64,000 nt of DNA, taken from positions 8,817-72,816 of the forward strand of contig JACKCH010000023.1 in assembly GCA_020634115.1 (NCBI GenBank), written 5' to 3'. Below are positions 18,551 to 28,058 of this stretch, piece by piece; position 1 is the stretch's first letter, and every line of letters starts with the position of its first letter. The translations under genes were made by a program, and so were the position numbers. A model generated the notes under the pieces. The model had not been told where the DNA came from. It searched no databases and saw only the letters and a program-made list of their open reading frames with translations. This DNA is from Anaerolineaceae bacterium (GTDB lineage: Bacteria; Chloroflexota; Anaerolineae; Aggregatilineales; Phototrophicaceae).

Positions 18551-18643
18551 AGCTGGTTAGCCTGATAGCCGGTTAGCTCGATAGTCTGAAATGCTTAAGT
18601 GCTAACCAGCTAGAGGCCAGCAGTTAGAAGCCAACAGCCAGTC
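18551..18643. repeat. intergenic repeat, GCTAA/CAGCCAG family, copy 2
   Basis: It repeats the words of 147-232 in the same order: AGCTGGTTAGC, ATGCTTAAGTGCTAACCAGC, GAGGCCAG, GTTAGAAGCC, ACAGCCAG. The remainder of the gap 18361-18729 holds the hairpin and promoter described separately. Confidence 0.6.
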
Positions 18644-18735
18644 GTCATGTTTTTGAAAGGTTTGTCAGGTAGGATTTAGGGTGGGAAAGAAGCGCGTCAG
18701 TCGCCTGACGCTGTGAACTAAGGGAACAAGTGGTT

Positions 18736-20223
18736 ATGTTAGCGACAATTGTAGGGCGTGTTGGGTTTCTGGGTAGGCTGCGGTATTTGATATGGGTGCG
18801 CTACCAGCACCGCTTGATTCAGTTCACGATGGTGACGGCAGCAATTGGGCTGACCCTGGTTTCGGCTTTCCTGTTGGAAAAAAATCTCATCTTAGGGATG
18901 CTCCCAATGGTGGGATTCGTCGGATTATTCGCGGCCATCTTGTTTTATTACCAAATGGAAGCCACCGCTTTACTGATTATCGTCACCTCCACGATCCTGA
19001 AAGAGGGTGTCTCAACCGGAACAGAGACGAAGATTACCTTTACCTTCATCATGCTCGCGCTGACGAGTTTCCTCTGGATATTCCGGCTCATCTTCGTAAA
19101 GTCCAGCCGGGGCTTGCGACCTTCCCCGGCCAACACCCCCGCCATCCTCTTTATCGTGGTTGTCCTCATTTCGCTCTTCTGGAGTACTGTATTCGTGGAT
19201 TATGCCGTCAGTTTCCGGTATGCCGAAAACGTGAAACCCCGGCTGATGTCCACTGTCGCCTTTGTGCTATCGCCGATGGCCTACCTGCTGTATGCCAATC
19301 TGGTGCATTCCGATAAAGGCATCCGTTTCTTCGTGATCTGGTTTGTGGTGGTCGGGGGCATCTTTGCCATTTTCCGCCTGGCGAACGCCCTCCCGCCGAT
19401 TTTCAATGACCGGGGGCAGATGCCGGTCTGGGTGGCGGCCCTGGCAGGGGGACAGGCGCTCTTTAACCGTAACCTGAAGCCATGGATGATTCTCGCCCTC
19501 CTCGCCATCACAGGGATGTGGGGCTACTCGCAGTTTGCTTTAGGGATTACCTGGTTAAGTGGCTGGCTGCCGCTGGCGTTGGTTCTGGGCCTGTTCCTGT
19601 TCATCCGGTCATGGCGGCTGTTCCTGGTTTTTGTCGCCATAGGGGCGTTTGTGATGGTTCTCAACCTGGATAGCGTGATGGAGACATTCAATGCCGAAAA
19701 CGACGAGTCCGGCCACACGCGCCTGGATGCCTGGATCCAGATTATAGAACTTTCCCGCGATCATCTGCTGTTTGGCGTCGGGCCAACCGGATACGCGCCT
19801 TATCTCTGGACGTATGTGGGCGATTTTATGGCGACCCACAATAATTATCTCGATATGTTGGCGCAGTTGGGCGTGGTGGGCTTTTTCCTGTACATCTGGT
19901 TCTGGTTTGCGGTAGTGTGGTTCGCCTGGAAAACCTATCGTATCGCGCCACGCAACGGATTCTATCACGGCCTCGCGGTGGCGCTGCTGGCGAGCAATAT
20001 CGCGACCCTGGCGATTTCCGCCCTGGGCGACTGGGTGATTCCCTTTGCGTATACCCAGGGCATCGCGGGGATAGACTACACCATCTGGCCGTGGCTACTG
20101 GCTGGACTCACGGTTGCGACGCATTACCAGATGCGCAGCCAGATTGAGCGCGAACTAGAGACGGTTGCGCCGGAGTCGCTTCCGGCGGGCTATGTCGTAT
20201 CGCTCCCGGCACATACAACCTAA
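18736..20223 (+). CDS. O-antigen ligase family (Wzy_C) membrane protein
   Basis: A 495-residue protein with about 12 membrane helices. A GTG two codons earlier is also possible. The family's large periplasmic loop holds SGHTRLDAWIQIIELSRDHLLFGVGPTGY and ends with HNNYLDMLAQLGVVGF, the histidine-containing motif typical of Wzy_C/WaaL proteins. These enzymes join or polymerise lipid-linked glycans on the outer face of the cytoplasmic membrane. It is the first gene of a plus-strand polysaccharide locus running to 27938, which ends with an initiating sugar-1-phosphate transferase. Confidence 0.85.
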   Translation: MLATIVGRVGFLGRLRYLIWVRYQHRLIQFTMVTAAIGLTLVSAFLLEKNLILGMLPMVGFVGLFAAILFYYQMEATALLIIVTSTILKEGVSTGTETKITFTFIMLALTSFLWIFRLIFVKSSRGLRPSPANTPAILFIVVVLISLFWSTVFVDYAVSFRYAENVKPRLMSTVAFVLSPMAYLLYANLVHSDKGIRFFVIWFVVVGGIFAIFRLANALPPIFNDRGQMPVWVAALAGGQALFNRNLKPWMILALLAITGMWGYSQFALGITWLSGWLPLALVLGLFLFIRSWRLFLVFVAIGAFVMVLNLDSVMETFNAENDESGHTRLDAWIQIIELSRDHLLFGVGPTGYAPYLWTYVGDFMATHNNYLDMLAQLGVVGFFLYIWFWFAVVWFAWKTYRIAPRNGFYHGLAVALLASNIATLAISALGDWVIPFAYTQGIAGIDYTIWPWLLAGLTVATHYQMRSQIERELETVAPESLPAGYVVSLPAHTT

Positions 20224-20398
20224 AACTCACATTGTCCCAATGAAACCTGACATCAACGGGACAGCAGGGACAGGGTCTGACCTGTCCGCTGATCGTTCAC
20301 CAACACTATCTTCAAAGGAGATACGCCTGCTGCATAAGGCAGGCGTTGATCTGTATAGCACAATCACATCGGCACGATGGGTTCAGGATGATAAAGTT

Positions 20399-21970
20399 AT
20401 GCCGCGATTCTCAAAATGGATAACCCGATTTTTACCCATGATTCTGCTGGGTTTACTGCTGGCAGGGTACGCCTACGGCCAGAACAATTCGGGTAGCAAT
20501 GAGGTCAGATGGTCACAGCCAACTCGCCTGGGAGATGGCTGGTTCAGCAGCATCGCCGTAGACCGGGAAGGCGGCGTCCATATATCCTGGTACGGCGGTG
20601 TCCCCATTGAGGATGGCAGCGGAGATTACGATGCGTTGTTTTACGCCTATCATCCTTTGGATGGCGAATGGACAGCGGGGAATGATGTCATTTTCACTGG
20701 CGCAGGCGGGTATACTGTTCGTAACGCACTGGCGGCGGGCAGCGATGGCACGCTCTACGCGGTACTGCGTAATTTTGTGTACCACGTCTTCTCACGAGCG
20801 TATGCCACCGACGCCTCGGATGCCCATGCCTGGTCTGCGCCTGTCCAGTTAGATAACAATGGGTATTATGTGGACATGGCAATTGACCGGAATGAGGTGC
20901 TGCATGTGGTCTACAGCGGCTATGCACCCGATTCGGTTTTTCAGGGGAACGCGGAGTCCGGACAATGTGCATTCTGCTTTGACATGCTTTATACCCGTTC
21001 AACCAATGGCGGGACTAGTTGGTCCATTCCGGTCTTAATCTCCGACCTGCCCGACTCAGGGTCGGATCGCGTCCGCATCTGGGAAGGGGCTAGTGGGCGG
21101 TTATATGCCTCATGGGACGAAGGAGTGGATTGGTATGTTGGGCGCGGACGTTACAAAGATGTGCGGCTGCGGTATTCCGATGACAGCGGTTTGACCTGGT
21201 CTGACCCGATCATTATGGATGGCGGCGATCAGCCCGGCGTCCGTCCCTTCCAGGGCGCTTTTGTCGAAATGGCAGACGGGCGGCTGATGGCGGTTTACCG
21301 CTACTCGACGGAGCAAGACCCACGAATTTACTACCAGATTTCGGATGATCTTGGACAGACCTGGACGCCTCCCGCACCAATTGACGGGTTTTACGGGCGC
21401 AGTTTCACGGATAGTTCGACGACGCTGGATCGGATCGCGCTGGAAATAGATTACCTGGGGACGATTCACTTGTTTGCCGTCGGCCAGAATGACCCGACCA
21501 GCCCGCTCAATGTCTCGTTGTACCATATTGAATATCGCCAGGGGGCATGGCGGCTGCCGCAGCGGGTATTTTACGATCCACAGCGGCGACCGGAATGGCC
21601 GCAGGTGCGCTTTGGCACTGAAAACGACATCCACCTGACTTTTTTCACCCGCGCAATTTCGGCGGAGGGGCTAAGGGAAAACGAACGGTACGATACCGTC
21701 GCGCTGGAAGTCTGGTACATGCACCGCACCGGCACGCTGCTCAATCGTCCGACGCTGGCCTTTGAACCCACCGAGACACTGCGCCCCTCGCCAACTGTCT
21801 TCCAAAAGCTCGACCCAACGACGACCCCATTCCCCACATTGCCGGAGCGTGAAGAAAACTTCGCGATGGTGACGCGAGACACGTATGCCATTGAAACCGT
21901 CATGGGCGGGGTACTGGCCGTTGGCGCTTTCTGTCTGGTGATTATTTTGGGGCTACGGCTGCGGCGCTGA
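20399..21970 (+). CDS. BNR-repeat (sialidase-fold) membrane-anchored protein
   Basis: The ATG at 20399 begins MPRFSKWITRF and a signal peptide ending near GYAYG; longer in-frame starts run back into the previous gene, though 20240 cannot be ruled out. The 523-residue product has at least three Asp-box motifs (S-x-D-x-G-x-T-W: STNGGTSW, SDDSGLTW, SDDLGQTW), which mark a sialidase-type beta-propeller. A C-terminal helix (VMGGVLAVGAFCLVIILGL) with basic tail would anchor it facing outward. Sialidase catalytic arginines are not obvious, so it may bind rather than cleave glycans. Position in the polysaccharide locus suggests a role with the exported glycan. Confidence 0.72.
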   Translation: MPRFSKWITRFLPMILLGLLLAGYAYGQNNSGSNEVRWSQPTRLGDGWFSSIAVDREGGVHISWYGGVPIEDGSGDYDALFYAYHPLDGEWTAGNDVIFTGAGGYTVRNALAAGSDGTLYAVLRNFVYHVFSRAYATDASDAHAWSAPVQLDNNGYYVDMAIDRNEVLHVVYSGYAPDSVFQGNAESGQCAFCFDMLYTRSTNGGTSWSIPVLISDLPDSGSDRVRIWEGASGRLYASWDEGVDWYVGRGRYKDVRLRYSDDSGLTWSDPIIMDGGDQPGVRPFQGAFVEMADGRLMAVYRYSTEQDPRIYYQISDDLGQTWTPPAPIDGFYGRSFTDSSTTLDRIALEIDYLGTIHLFAVGQNDPTSPLNVSLYHIEYRQGAWRLPQRVFYDPQRRPEWPQVRFGTENDIHLTFFTRAISAEGLRENERYDTVALEVWYMHRTGTLLNRPTLAFEPTETLRPSPTVFQKLDPTTTPFPTLPEREENFAMVTRDTYAIETVMGGVLAVGAFCLVIILGLRLRR

Positions 21971-22081
21971 TCGCCACAACCAACGTGAGCGTTAGGGGGA
22001 TTTTAGGACACCCTGCGATAGTGGTTTTGGGAGAACACCCGCTTATTATCTGCTGCTGCTGGGAGGCATCCAGAATCACTG

Positions 22082-22498
22082 ATGCAAACCGAATCGCTAA
22101 CCAATCATACCCTCACCAACCGTGAGGCAAACCTGAATTCTATTGGTATCGTGTTGACCAGTATCGCGCTGGGGGCCGTCGGCCAGCTTATTTTGAAAGC
22201 AGCCATGAACAGCCTGGGCGCGTCAGAACTCTCACTGGATACCCTCGTTACGATGGCAACCAACCCACTGTTGATTCTGGGTGTCGGGGTATTTGGCTTC
22301 AGCACCCTGCTGTGGCTGTTGGCGCTCACCAAAGCCGACTTAAGTTTTGTCTATCCCTTCCTCAGCCTGATTTATGTTGCAGTATTGATCGGTGGGGCGG
22401 CGTTTTTCGGGGAGCAGATTACACTGCCGCGTGTGGTTGGTTTCGCCGTGATTGTCACCGGGGTGCTAATCATAGCACGAAGCGAACAGAAAGCCTGA
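22082..22498 (+). CDS. EamA/SMR-type four-helix membrane protein
   Basis: A 138-residue protein with four hydrophobic helices after a 25-residue polar N-terminus. The pattern SIALGAVGQLILKAAMN, then FVYPFLSLIYVAVLIGG and PRVVGFAVIVTGVLIIAR, matches half-size EamA/SMR transporters such as ArnE/ArnF, which move undecaprenyl-phosphate-linked sugars. It is followed after 2 bases by the FAD oxidoreductase gene, so the two are probably coupled. A flippase role for a lipid-linked sugar is plausible but inferred from context. Confidence 0.75.
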   Translation: MQTESLTNHTLTNREANLNSIGIVLTSIALGAVGQLILKAAMNSLGASELSLDTLVTMATNPLLILGVGVFGFSTLLWLLALTKADLSFVYPFLSLIYVAVLIGGAAFFGEQITLPRVVGFAVIVTGVLIIARSEQKA

Positions 22499-22500
22499 TT

Positions 22501-23799
22501 ATGCACATTGGAATCATCGGTGGGGGGTTGATGGGAGTCACCCTGGCTTATTACCTGGCACAGGCCGGGGAACAGGTGACGATCCTGGAACAAGGGGCTT
22601 CGCTGGGTGGGCTGAACGGGGAACTTTCATTTGACGACGGTCTGGAAGTAGCCCGTTACCAGCACGCGATTCTGCCGAACGACCAGGCGGTGCGAGCCTT
22701 GTGCAGTGAACTGCACATCGAAAAAGAACTCATCATGAAGGACGCCTATAGCGGCTTTGTGCATCATGGCAAAGTCTATGCTTTAAGCAACATCAGTGAT
22801 TTCCTGTCCTTCCCCCCGTTAAGTATGTTAGACCGGGTACGCCTGGGACGGACGATTATGCAGGCACGGCGGCGGGACTGGTACGGTTTAGACCAGATTC
22901 CAGTGCAGAAATGGTTGGAAAATGCCGGAGGTAAAACGGTTTTCAGCCTGATTTGGCAGCCGCTGCTGGAAGCCAAATTTGACGGCGAGTATGCCCATAT
23001 CCCGGCCACATATATCTGGGCCTGGATTAACCGAATGACCTCCATCCGGCGGTTGCCCCAGCTTAAAGGGCAGATTGGCTATTTGCGCCGGGGACATTTC
23101 TCGCTCATTCAGGCGCTGGCAGATGCCTTTGTCAAACAGGGCGGGACAATCAAATATCAGGTTCGTGTCCGCGAAATTGACATCAGCGGCGGCCAATTGC
23201 AACAAGTCCGCACCCCCACTGGCGCGATGCAGTTCGACGCGGTTGTCGCGGCGGTAGCTACACCGGTTTTCGCCCACATGATTCCCGGCGCAGATACAAA
23301 TTATCTGAACCAACTCAGCCAGTCGCGGTATCTGGGGTTGATCTGCCCGGTGGTCGTGCTGAACAGGCCGCTGACGACCTACTGGACACTGAACCTGACC
23401 GACCCAACCAGTCCATTTTCGACCATTATCGAAACGGTTCACCCGGAACATGACGGCAACTACATCGTCTACCTGCCTAAGTACACGTCGCCAGACAATG
23501 ACTGGATGGGCGTGCCGGATGAGACGATCCGCGAGGCGTGGCTGACGCACCTGGCGCAGTTGTTCCCGGATTTCCGGGAAGAGCAGATTCAGCATTTCGC
23601 CGTCAGCCGGTCACGCTATGTCGAGCCGGTGTATACCACCCATGCCTCGACGCGCACATTGGGTATCCAGACACCGTACCGGGGGCTGTTCCTGGCAAAT
23701 ACCGCCCAGGTTTACCCGGAACTTCCCACCAGTGAAGCGGCGGTGGTTCACGCCCAGGCGGTGGCGCAGCAGGTACGAGAGAGTCTGGGCAGCCGGTGA
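22501..23799 (+). CDS. FAD-dependent amine-oxidase-like oxidoreductase
   Basis: The ATG at 22501, two bases after the previous stop, starts directly with the dinucleotide-binding fold MHIGIIGGGLMGVTLAYYLA and the acidic residue at the end of strand 2 (VTILEQGASLGGL). The 432-residue protein resembles NAD(P)/FAD-dependent oxidoreductases near protoporphyrinogen oxidase, phytoene desaturase and UDP-galactopyranose mutase. The C-terminus GLFLANTAQVYPELPTSEAAVVHA is the second FAD-contact region. In this glycan locus it may modify a sugar or lipid carrier; the substrate is unknown. Confidence 0.82.
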   Translation: MHIGIIGGGLMGVTLAYYLAQAGEQVTILEQGASLGGLNGELSFDDGLEVARYQHAILPNDQAVRALCSELHIEKELIMKDAYSGFVHHGKVYALSNISDFLSFPPLSMLDRVRLGRTIMQARRRDWYGLDQIPVQKWLENAGGKTVFSLIWQPLLEAKFDGEYAHIPATYIWAWINRMTSIRRLPQLKGQIGYLRRGHFSLIQALADAFVKQGGTIKYQVRVREIDISGGQLQQVRTPTGAMQFDAVVAAVATPVFAHMIPGADTNYLNQLSQSRYLGLICPVVVLNRPLTTYWTLNLTDPTSPFSTIIETVHPEHDGNYIVYLPKYTSPDNDWMGVPDETIREAWLTHLAQLFPDFREEQIQHFAVSRSRYVEPVYTTHASTRTLGIQTPYRGLFLANTAQVYPELPTSEAAVVHAQAVAQQVRESLGSR

Positions 23800-23815
23800 G
23801 GCTGTTTTCACGGTT

Positions 23816-23892
23816 TGTAGGGGCGCAGTAGGGACACGCAACGGCGTGTCCGGCGAAATCAGGGAATATGTAGTGGCGCAATATATTGCGCC
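23816..23892. repeat. GTAGGGGC-type palindromic repeats
   Basis: The 183-bp gap between the oxidoreductase and the next GT4 gene holds GTAGGGGC, then a stem GGGACACGC/GCGTGTCC, then GTAGTGGCGCAATATATTGC with its mirror arm ending GCGCCCAC. These are two more members of the variable-centre palindrome family. Confidence 0.65.
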
Positions 23893-23982
23893 CACGAATT
23901 GAATCACCGTACTGATTTTTTTGAAACATTGTCTTATTTTCATACCCATTAACACGGTAATCATGTTAAAGCGAGTGTATTC

Positions 23983-25191
23983 ATGCGTGTCTTGCTGCTA
24001 ACCCAGGTTCTGCCTTATCCGCCCGACAGCGGCCCGAAGGTCAAAACCTACTATGTCCTCAAATATCTGGCGGAAAAGCACGATGTCACGCTGGTGTCGT
24101 TCGTGCGCGAGACCGATAAACCGGAACACGTCGCGCATTTGCGGGAACTCTGCCAGCGCGTAATTACAGTGCCAATCACCCGTTCCCCCGTGCGGGATTT
24201 GCTGTTCCTGGGCAAGAGCCTGCTCACCGGCCAGCCCTGGATGATGCTGCGCGATGAACGCCCGGAGATGCGGGCAGCGCTGGCCGAACTGGCGGCGGAG
24301 ACAACATTTGACGTGGTTCATGCCGACCAGTTGAACATGGGGCAGTACGCGCTGCCGTTCACCAACAGCCATAAAGTGCTTGACCTGCATAATGCCCTGT
24401 GGGTGCTGTATAAACGCCTGTCGGAAACGCAGTCCCCCACCAATCCCATGAAATACATTCTGCTGCGCGACTGGCGGCTGCTCAAACGCTATGAAGGTGC
24501 GCTGTGCCGGGCGTTTGACGCCGTGACCGCCGTCAGCACGGAAGATAAGGCCGCGTTAGAAGCGGCGGGCGCGCGGAAGGACATCACCGTGATTCCGATT
24601 GCCGTGGATACGGCGGAACAGACCCAGGTCAACCGCCATCCGTCCGGGCCGCACATCATCCACATTGGCACAATGTACTGGCCGCCCAATATTGACGGGA
24701 TTAACTGGTTTCTGGATGAGATTTACCCGCTGGTCAAACAGCGCGTGCCGGATGTCCGCTGCACGCTGATCGGCGCACGCCCTCCGGCCAGCATTGTCGA
24801 ACGTGGTGAGCAAGACCCCTCCCTGACGGTGACGGGCTACGTTGAAGACCCGCTCCCGTATTTTGAGGATGCCGACATGATGGTTGTGCCGCTGCTGGCG
24901 GGTGGGGGGATGCGTGTCAAAATTCTGAACGCGCTTTCACAGGGTATCCCAATGGTCAGTACGACAGTCGGTTGTGAGGGAATTGCCGTCACGCACAATG
25001 ACGACATTCTGGTGGCGGATGCTCCGGCGGATTTCGCGGAGGCCTGTGTACAACTGGTGACAGATGCCGAACTCAACGCCCGGATAACCGCCAGTGGCCG
25101 CCGCACGGTTGAAAATACGTACGATTACCACCAGGCGTGCCGCCCACTGGACGCCATTTACGTCGGGAAAAAGCCAGGTGAAAAGAAGTAA
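23983..25191 (+). CDS. GT4-family glycosyltransferase (Stp1-like)
   Basis: A 402-residue GT-B enzyme starting MRVLLLTQVLPYPPDSGPKVK. It continues with a helical insert (NPMKYILLRDWRLLKRYEGAL) typical of the Stp1/exosortase-associated GT4 subgroup. The C-terminal half starts near residue 225 (HIIHIGTMYWPPNIDGINWF) and includes DADMMVVPLLAGGGMRVKILNALSQGIPMV, the donor-site region. The next gene starts one base after its stop, so the two are cotranscribed. Both are likely to act on the same glycan. Confidence 0.88.
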   Translation: MRVLLLTQVLPYPPDSGPKVKTYYVLKYLAEKHDVTLVSFVRETDKPEHVAHLRELCQRVITVPITRSPVRDLLFLGKSLLTGQPWMMLRDERPEMRAALAELAAETTFDVVHADQLNMGQYALPFTNSHKVLDLHNALWVLYKRLSETQSPTNPMKYILLRDWRLLKRYEGALCRAFDAVTAVSTEDKAALEAAGARKDITVIPIAVDTAEQTQVNRHPSGPHIIHIGTMYWPPNIDGINWFLDEIYPLVKQRVPDVRCTLIGARPPASIVERGEQDPSLTVTGYVEDPLPYFEDADMMVVPLLAGGGMRVKILNALSQGIPMVSTTVGCEGIAVTHNDDILVADAPADFAEACVQLVTDAELNARITASGRRTVENTYDYHQACRPLDAIYVGKKPGEKK

Positions 25192-25192
25192 G

Positions 25193-26392
25193 ATGCGAAT
25201 TCTGTTCGTCACACCCTATATTCCATCCCTCATCCGCGTGCGCCCCTATAACATTCTGCGGGCGTTGGTCAACCGGGGGCATGAAGTCACCCTGCTGAGT
25301 TTGCAACCGCCCGGTGATGCCGGGGAATCGCTGCCGGAACTGCGCGAGTGGTGCCAGGCTGTGCATGTCGTCCCGCACGCCCGCAGCCAGACACTCATCA
25401 ATGGTCTGCTGGCACTGCCGACTGGTCTGCCGCTGCAAGCGGCCTATTCCCGTTCGCCGGGTTTCGGGCGGTTTGCCGGGGAGATACTACAAAAAGAGTC
25501 GTTCGATATTGTGCATCTGGAACATCTGCGGGGCGCGGTACTGGCCGATTCGCTCGATGGCCTGCCAGTAGTCTACGATTCAGTGGATAGTATCTCGCTG
25601 CTGTTCGGCAAGGTGTTGCAAGACGCGCCGAACCTGAAAAGCCGCCTGATGGCGATAGTTGACCTGGAACGCACCCGCAAATACGAGGGGCAGTTGACAC
25701 GCCGCTTCCGTCAGGTGACAGTCACCAGCGAAGCGGATCGTCAGGCATTGGTGGGCTTTGGCTGTGACAACCGCCGCGTGACCGTCGTCCCCAATGGGGT
25801 TGACCTGAACTACTTCCAACCCCAGGATAGCGAGCGCGATCCGCTGCGTCTGGTGTTTACCGGCAAGATGAGCTACCACGCCAATATCGCCGCCGTTGAA
25901 GACCTGACCTATCACATCATGCCGCTGGTCTGGCAAAAGCAGCCGGACGCCGAACTGTATATCGTCGGTAAAGACCCTTCGCCTGCCGTACTGGAGATGG
26001 GGCAAAATCCGAATGTCAAAGTGATCGGTTCCGTGCCGGATATGCGTCCCTATATCGCACAGGCCGCGATTGCCCTCAGCACAGTACGTTACGGCGTGGG
26101 AATCCAGAACAAGGTGCTGGAAGCGATGGCGATGGCGACTCCGGTGGTCTGTTCGACCCAGGCCAACTCCGCGTTGAAAACGGTCAATGGCGAGGATATT
26201 CTAGTGGGCGAAACCTACGAGGAAATCGCCCAACACATCCTCATGCTGCTGGAATCGCCTGAAAAACGTGCGACAATTGGGCAGCAGGGTCGGCGCTATG
26301 TGGAAACCCACCACACCTGGGATAGCGCCGCTGCCACACTGGAAGACCTGTACCAGAAGGCAATCACGAACCACCGCCCTGGTGGTTCATAA
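25193..26392 (+). CDS. GT4-family glycosyltransferase (Stp1-like)
   Basis: A 399-residue paralogue of the preceding gene, starting at the ATG right after its stop (TAAGATG); the longer frame upstream lies inside the neighbour. It begins MRILFVTPYIPSLIRVRPYN, has the helical insert LKSRLMAIVDLERTRKYEGQL, and the donor domain LVFTGKMSYHANIAAVEDL with AAIALSTVRYGVGIQNKVLEAMAMATPVV. The shared layout suggests tandem duplication and successive sugar additions in one repeat unit. Confidence 0.88.
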   Translation: MRILFVTPYIPSLIRVRPYNILRALVNRGHEVTLLSLQPPGDAGESLPELREWCQAVHVVPHARSQTLINGLLALPTGLPLQAAYSRSPGFGRFAGEILQKESFDIVHLEHLRGAVLADSLDGLPVVYDSVDSISLLFGKVLQDAPNLKSRLMAIVDLERTRKYEGQLTRRFRQVTVTSEADRQALVGFGCDNRRVTVVPNGVDLNYFQPQDSERDPLRLVFTGKMSYHANIAAVEDLTYHIMPLVWQKQPDAELYIVGKDPSPAVLEMGQNPNVKVIGSVPDMRPYIAQAAIALSTVRYGVGIQNKVLEAMAMATPVVCSTQANSALKTVNGEDILVGETYEEIAQHILMLLESPEKRATIGQQGRRYVETHHTWDSAAATLEDLYQKAITNHRPGGS

Positions 26393-26408
26393 ACTGAGGA
26401 AATTGGTC

Positions 26409-27938
26409 ATGGGAATACATGCGATAGATCATGACACCCACCAGAAGCCGGCGCTGCACAATCTGGGGGAGATCATCGAAGCAATGCACGAAACCAGCCG
26501 CGCGAAATTCCGCACTGCCCGACTGTCCCTGGTGGTCGCAGACGCCCTGATGCTGGGGTTAGGCTTTGTGCTGGCGTACATGATCCGTTTCACCGGGGAA
26601 ACCGCCACCTTCTTCGATCCGCTCGGCGTGGCAAATGTGGTGTTTTACTCTACATACATTTACGTCCTGATTCCGGTCTGGTTGCTCATTTTTAATATGC
26701 TCCGGCTGTACGATACGTCGGTGTTATTCAGCGGCCACCAGGAATACATGCTGGTATTTAACGGCTGTACCTTCGGCATTATGGTGATTATCGTCATCAC
26801 CTTCCTGGACACGACACTGGAAGTCGCGCGTGCCTGGCTGGTGTTGGCCTGGCTGTTGACCTTCTTTTTTGTCTCACTGTCGCGCTTCACGGCACGGCGG
26901 ATCATCTATGGGATGCGCCGCCGCGGGCATTTTATGTCTCCGACCTACATCGTAGGTGCCAATGACGAGGGAATCGCCATCGCGGAACAGCTCTCGAACG
27001 TTACCATGACTGGCGTAAGCATTATCGGTTTTCTGGATGATGAACCCGACTTATGGGGCGAGGAAGCACTGCCAGGGCTGGTGGTGCATGGTGCCACCGA
27101 TAAGGTAGAGGAACTGGTGCAGCGGTTCGGTGTGGAGCGAATCATCGTGGCGACCAGCGGCATCCATCGTAAAAACATGCTCGACCTGTTCCGCAAATAC
27201 ATGAACTCGGAGGAAGTCTCAATCTGGCTGACTTCCGGCATGTACGAAATTCTCACAACGGGCGTGCGTTTACAGGATGTGGGTTCGGTGCCGATGGTCA
27301 GTATTAATCGCCTGCGCCTGACCGGGTTGAATGTCGTCCTGAAGGCCATGTTGGATTATGTGGGCGCGACCCTGGGGCTGATTATCCTCGCGCCGTTCTT
27401 CCTACTCATCGCCATCATCATGAAACTTACTGACCCCGGTCCCGTGTTTTACCCCCGCCGTGTAGTAGGTGTGGGCGGGGTGGAGTTCGACGCCTTCAAA
27501 TTCCGCACGATGGTGGTCAACTCCCAGGAAGTCCTGGATGAACTTCTGGCAAATGACCCGGACGCGCGGGCGGAATACGAAAAATACTTCAAACTCAAGA
27601 AAGACCCCCGTATCACGCGGGTGGGCAACTTCCTGCGCCGCACCAGCGTGGACGAACTGCCGCAGCTTTTTAACGTGCTGCGCGGGCAGATGAGCCTGGT
27701 CGGCCCGCGGATGATTACGATGGAAGAAGTGCAGCGGTATGGACAATGGGGACTGAACCTGCATTCGGTCAAGCCAGGCATTACCGGGCTGTGGCAGACC
27801 TCAGGCCGCAGCGAACTCACCTACGAGGAACGGGTGCGGCTGGACATGAGCTATATCCGCAATTACTCGATCTGGCTCGACCTGCAAATCATCTTCACGA
27901 CCATTCCAGCGGTGCTGATGAGCAAAGGCGCATATTAG
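26409..27938 (+). CDS. polyprenyl glycosylphosphotransferase (WcaJ-like)
   Basis: The ATG at 26409 has GAGGA upstream and gives 509 residues. Four N-terminal membrane helices, a Rossmann-like CoA-binding-type domain (YIVGANDEGIAIAEQL) and another helix (about residue 320) lead to the bacterial sugar transferase domain. That domain carries FKFRTMVVNSQE, TRVGNFLRRTSVDELPQLFN, GQMSLVGPR and PGITGLWQTSGRSEL. Such enzymes start polysaccharide repeat units by moving a sugar-1-phosphate onto undecaprenyl phosphate. The arginine/aspartate motif RRTSVDELPQ is intact. It is the last gene of the locus. Confidence 0.92.
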   Translation: MGIHAIDHDTHQKPALHNLGEIIEAMHETSRAKFRTARLSLVVADALMLGLGFVLAYMIRFTGETATFFDPLGVANVVFYSTYIYVLIPVWLLIFNMLRLYDTSVLFSGHQEYMLVFNGCTFGIMVIIVITFLDTTLEVARAWLVLAWLLTFFFVSLSRFTARRIIYGMRRRGHFMSPTYIVGANDEGIAIAEQLSNVTMTGVSIIGFLDDEPDLWGEEALPGLVVHGATDKVEELVQRFGVERIIVATSGIHRKNMLDLFRKYMNSEEVSIWLTSGMYEILTTGVRLQDVGSVPMVSINRLRLTGLNVVLKAMLDYVGATLGLIILAPFFLLIAIIMKLTDPGPVFYPRRVVGVGGVEFDAFKFRTMVVNSQEVLDELLANDPDARAEYEKYFKLKKDPRITRVGNFLRRTSVDELPQLFNVLRGQMSLVGPRMITMEEVQRYGQWGLNLHSVKPGITGLWQTSGRSELTYEERVRLDMSYIRNYSIWLDLQIIFTTIPAVLMSKGAY

Positions 27939-28058
27939 GAGACAGCCCCTCTCACCAGGGGCTTCGCCGTCTGCCAAGCGTGGGGTTTACGCATAGTATC
28001 GCGCAGGCGGTTTGTGGTATGCTCATACTCTGCTAATCGGATGGAGTGGGGTTGAGCT

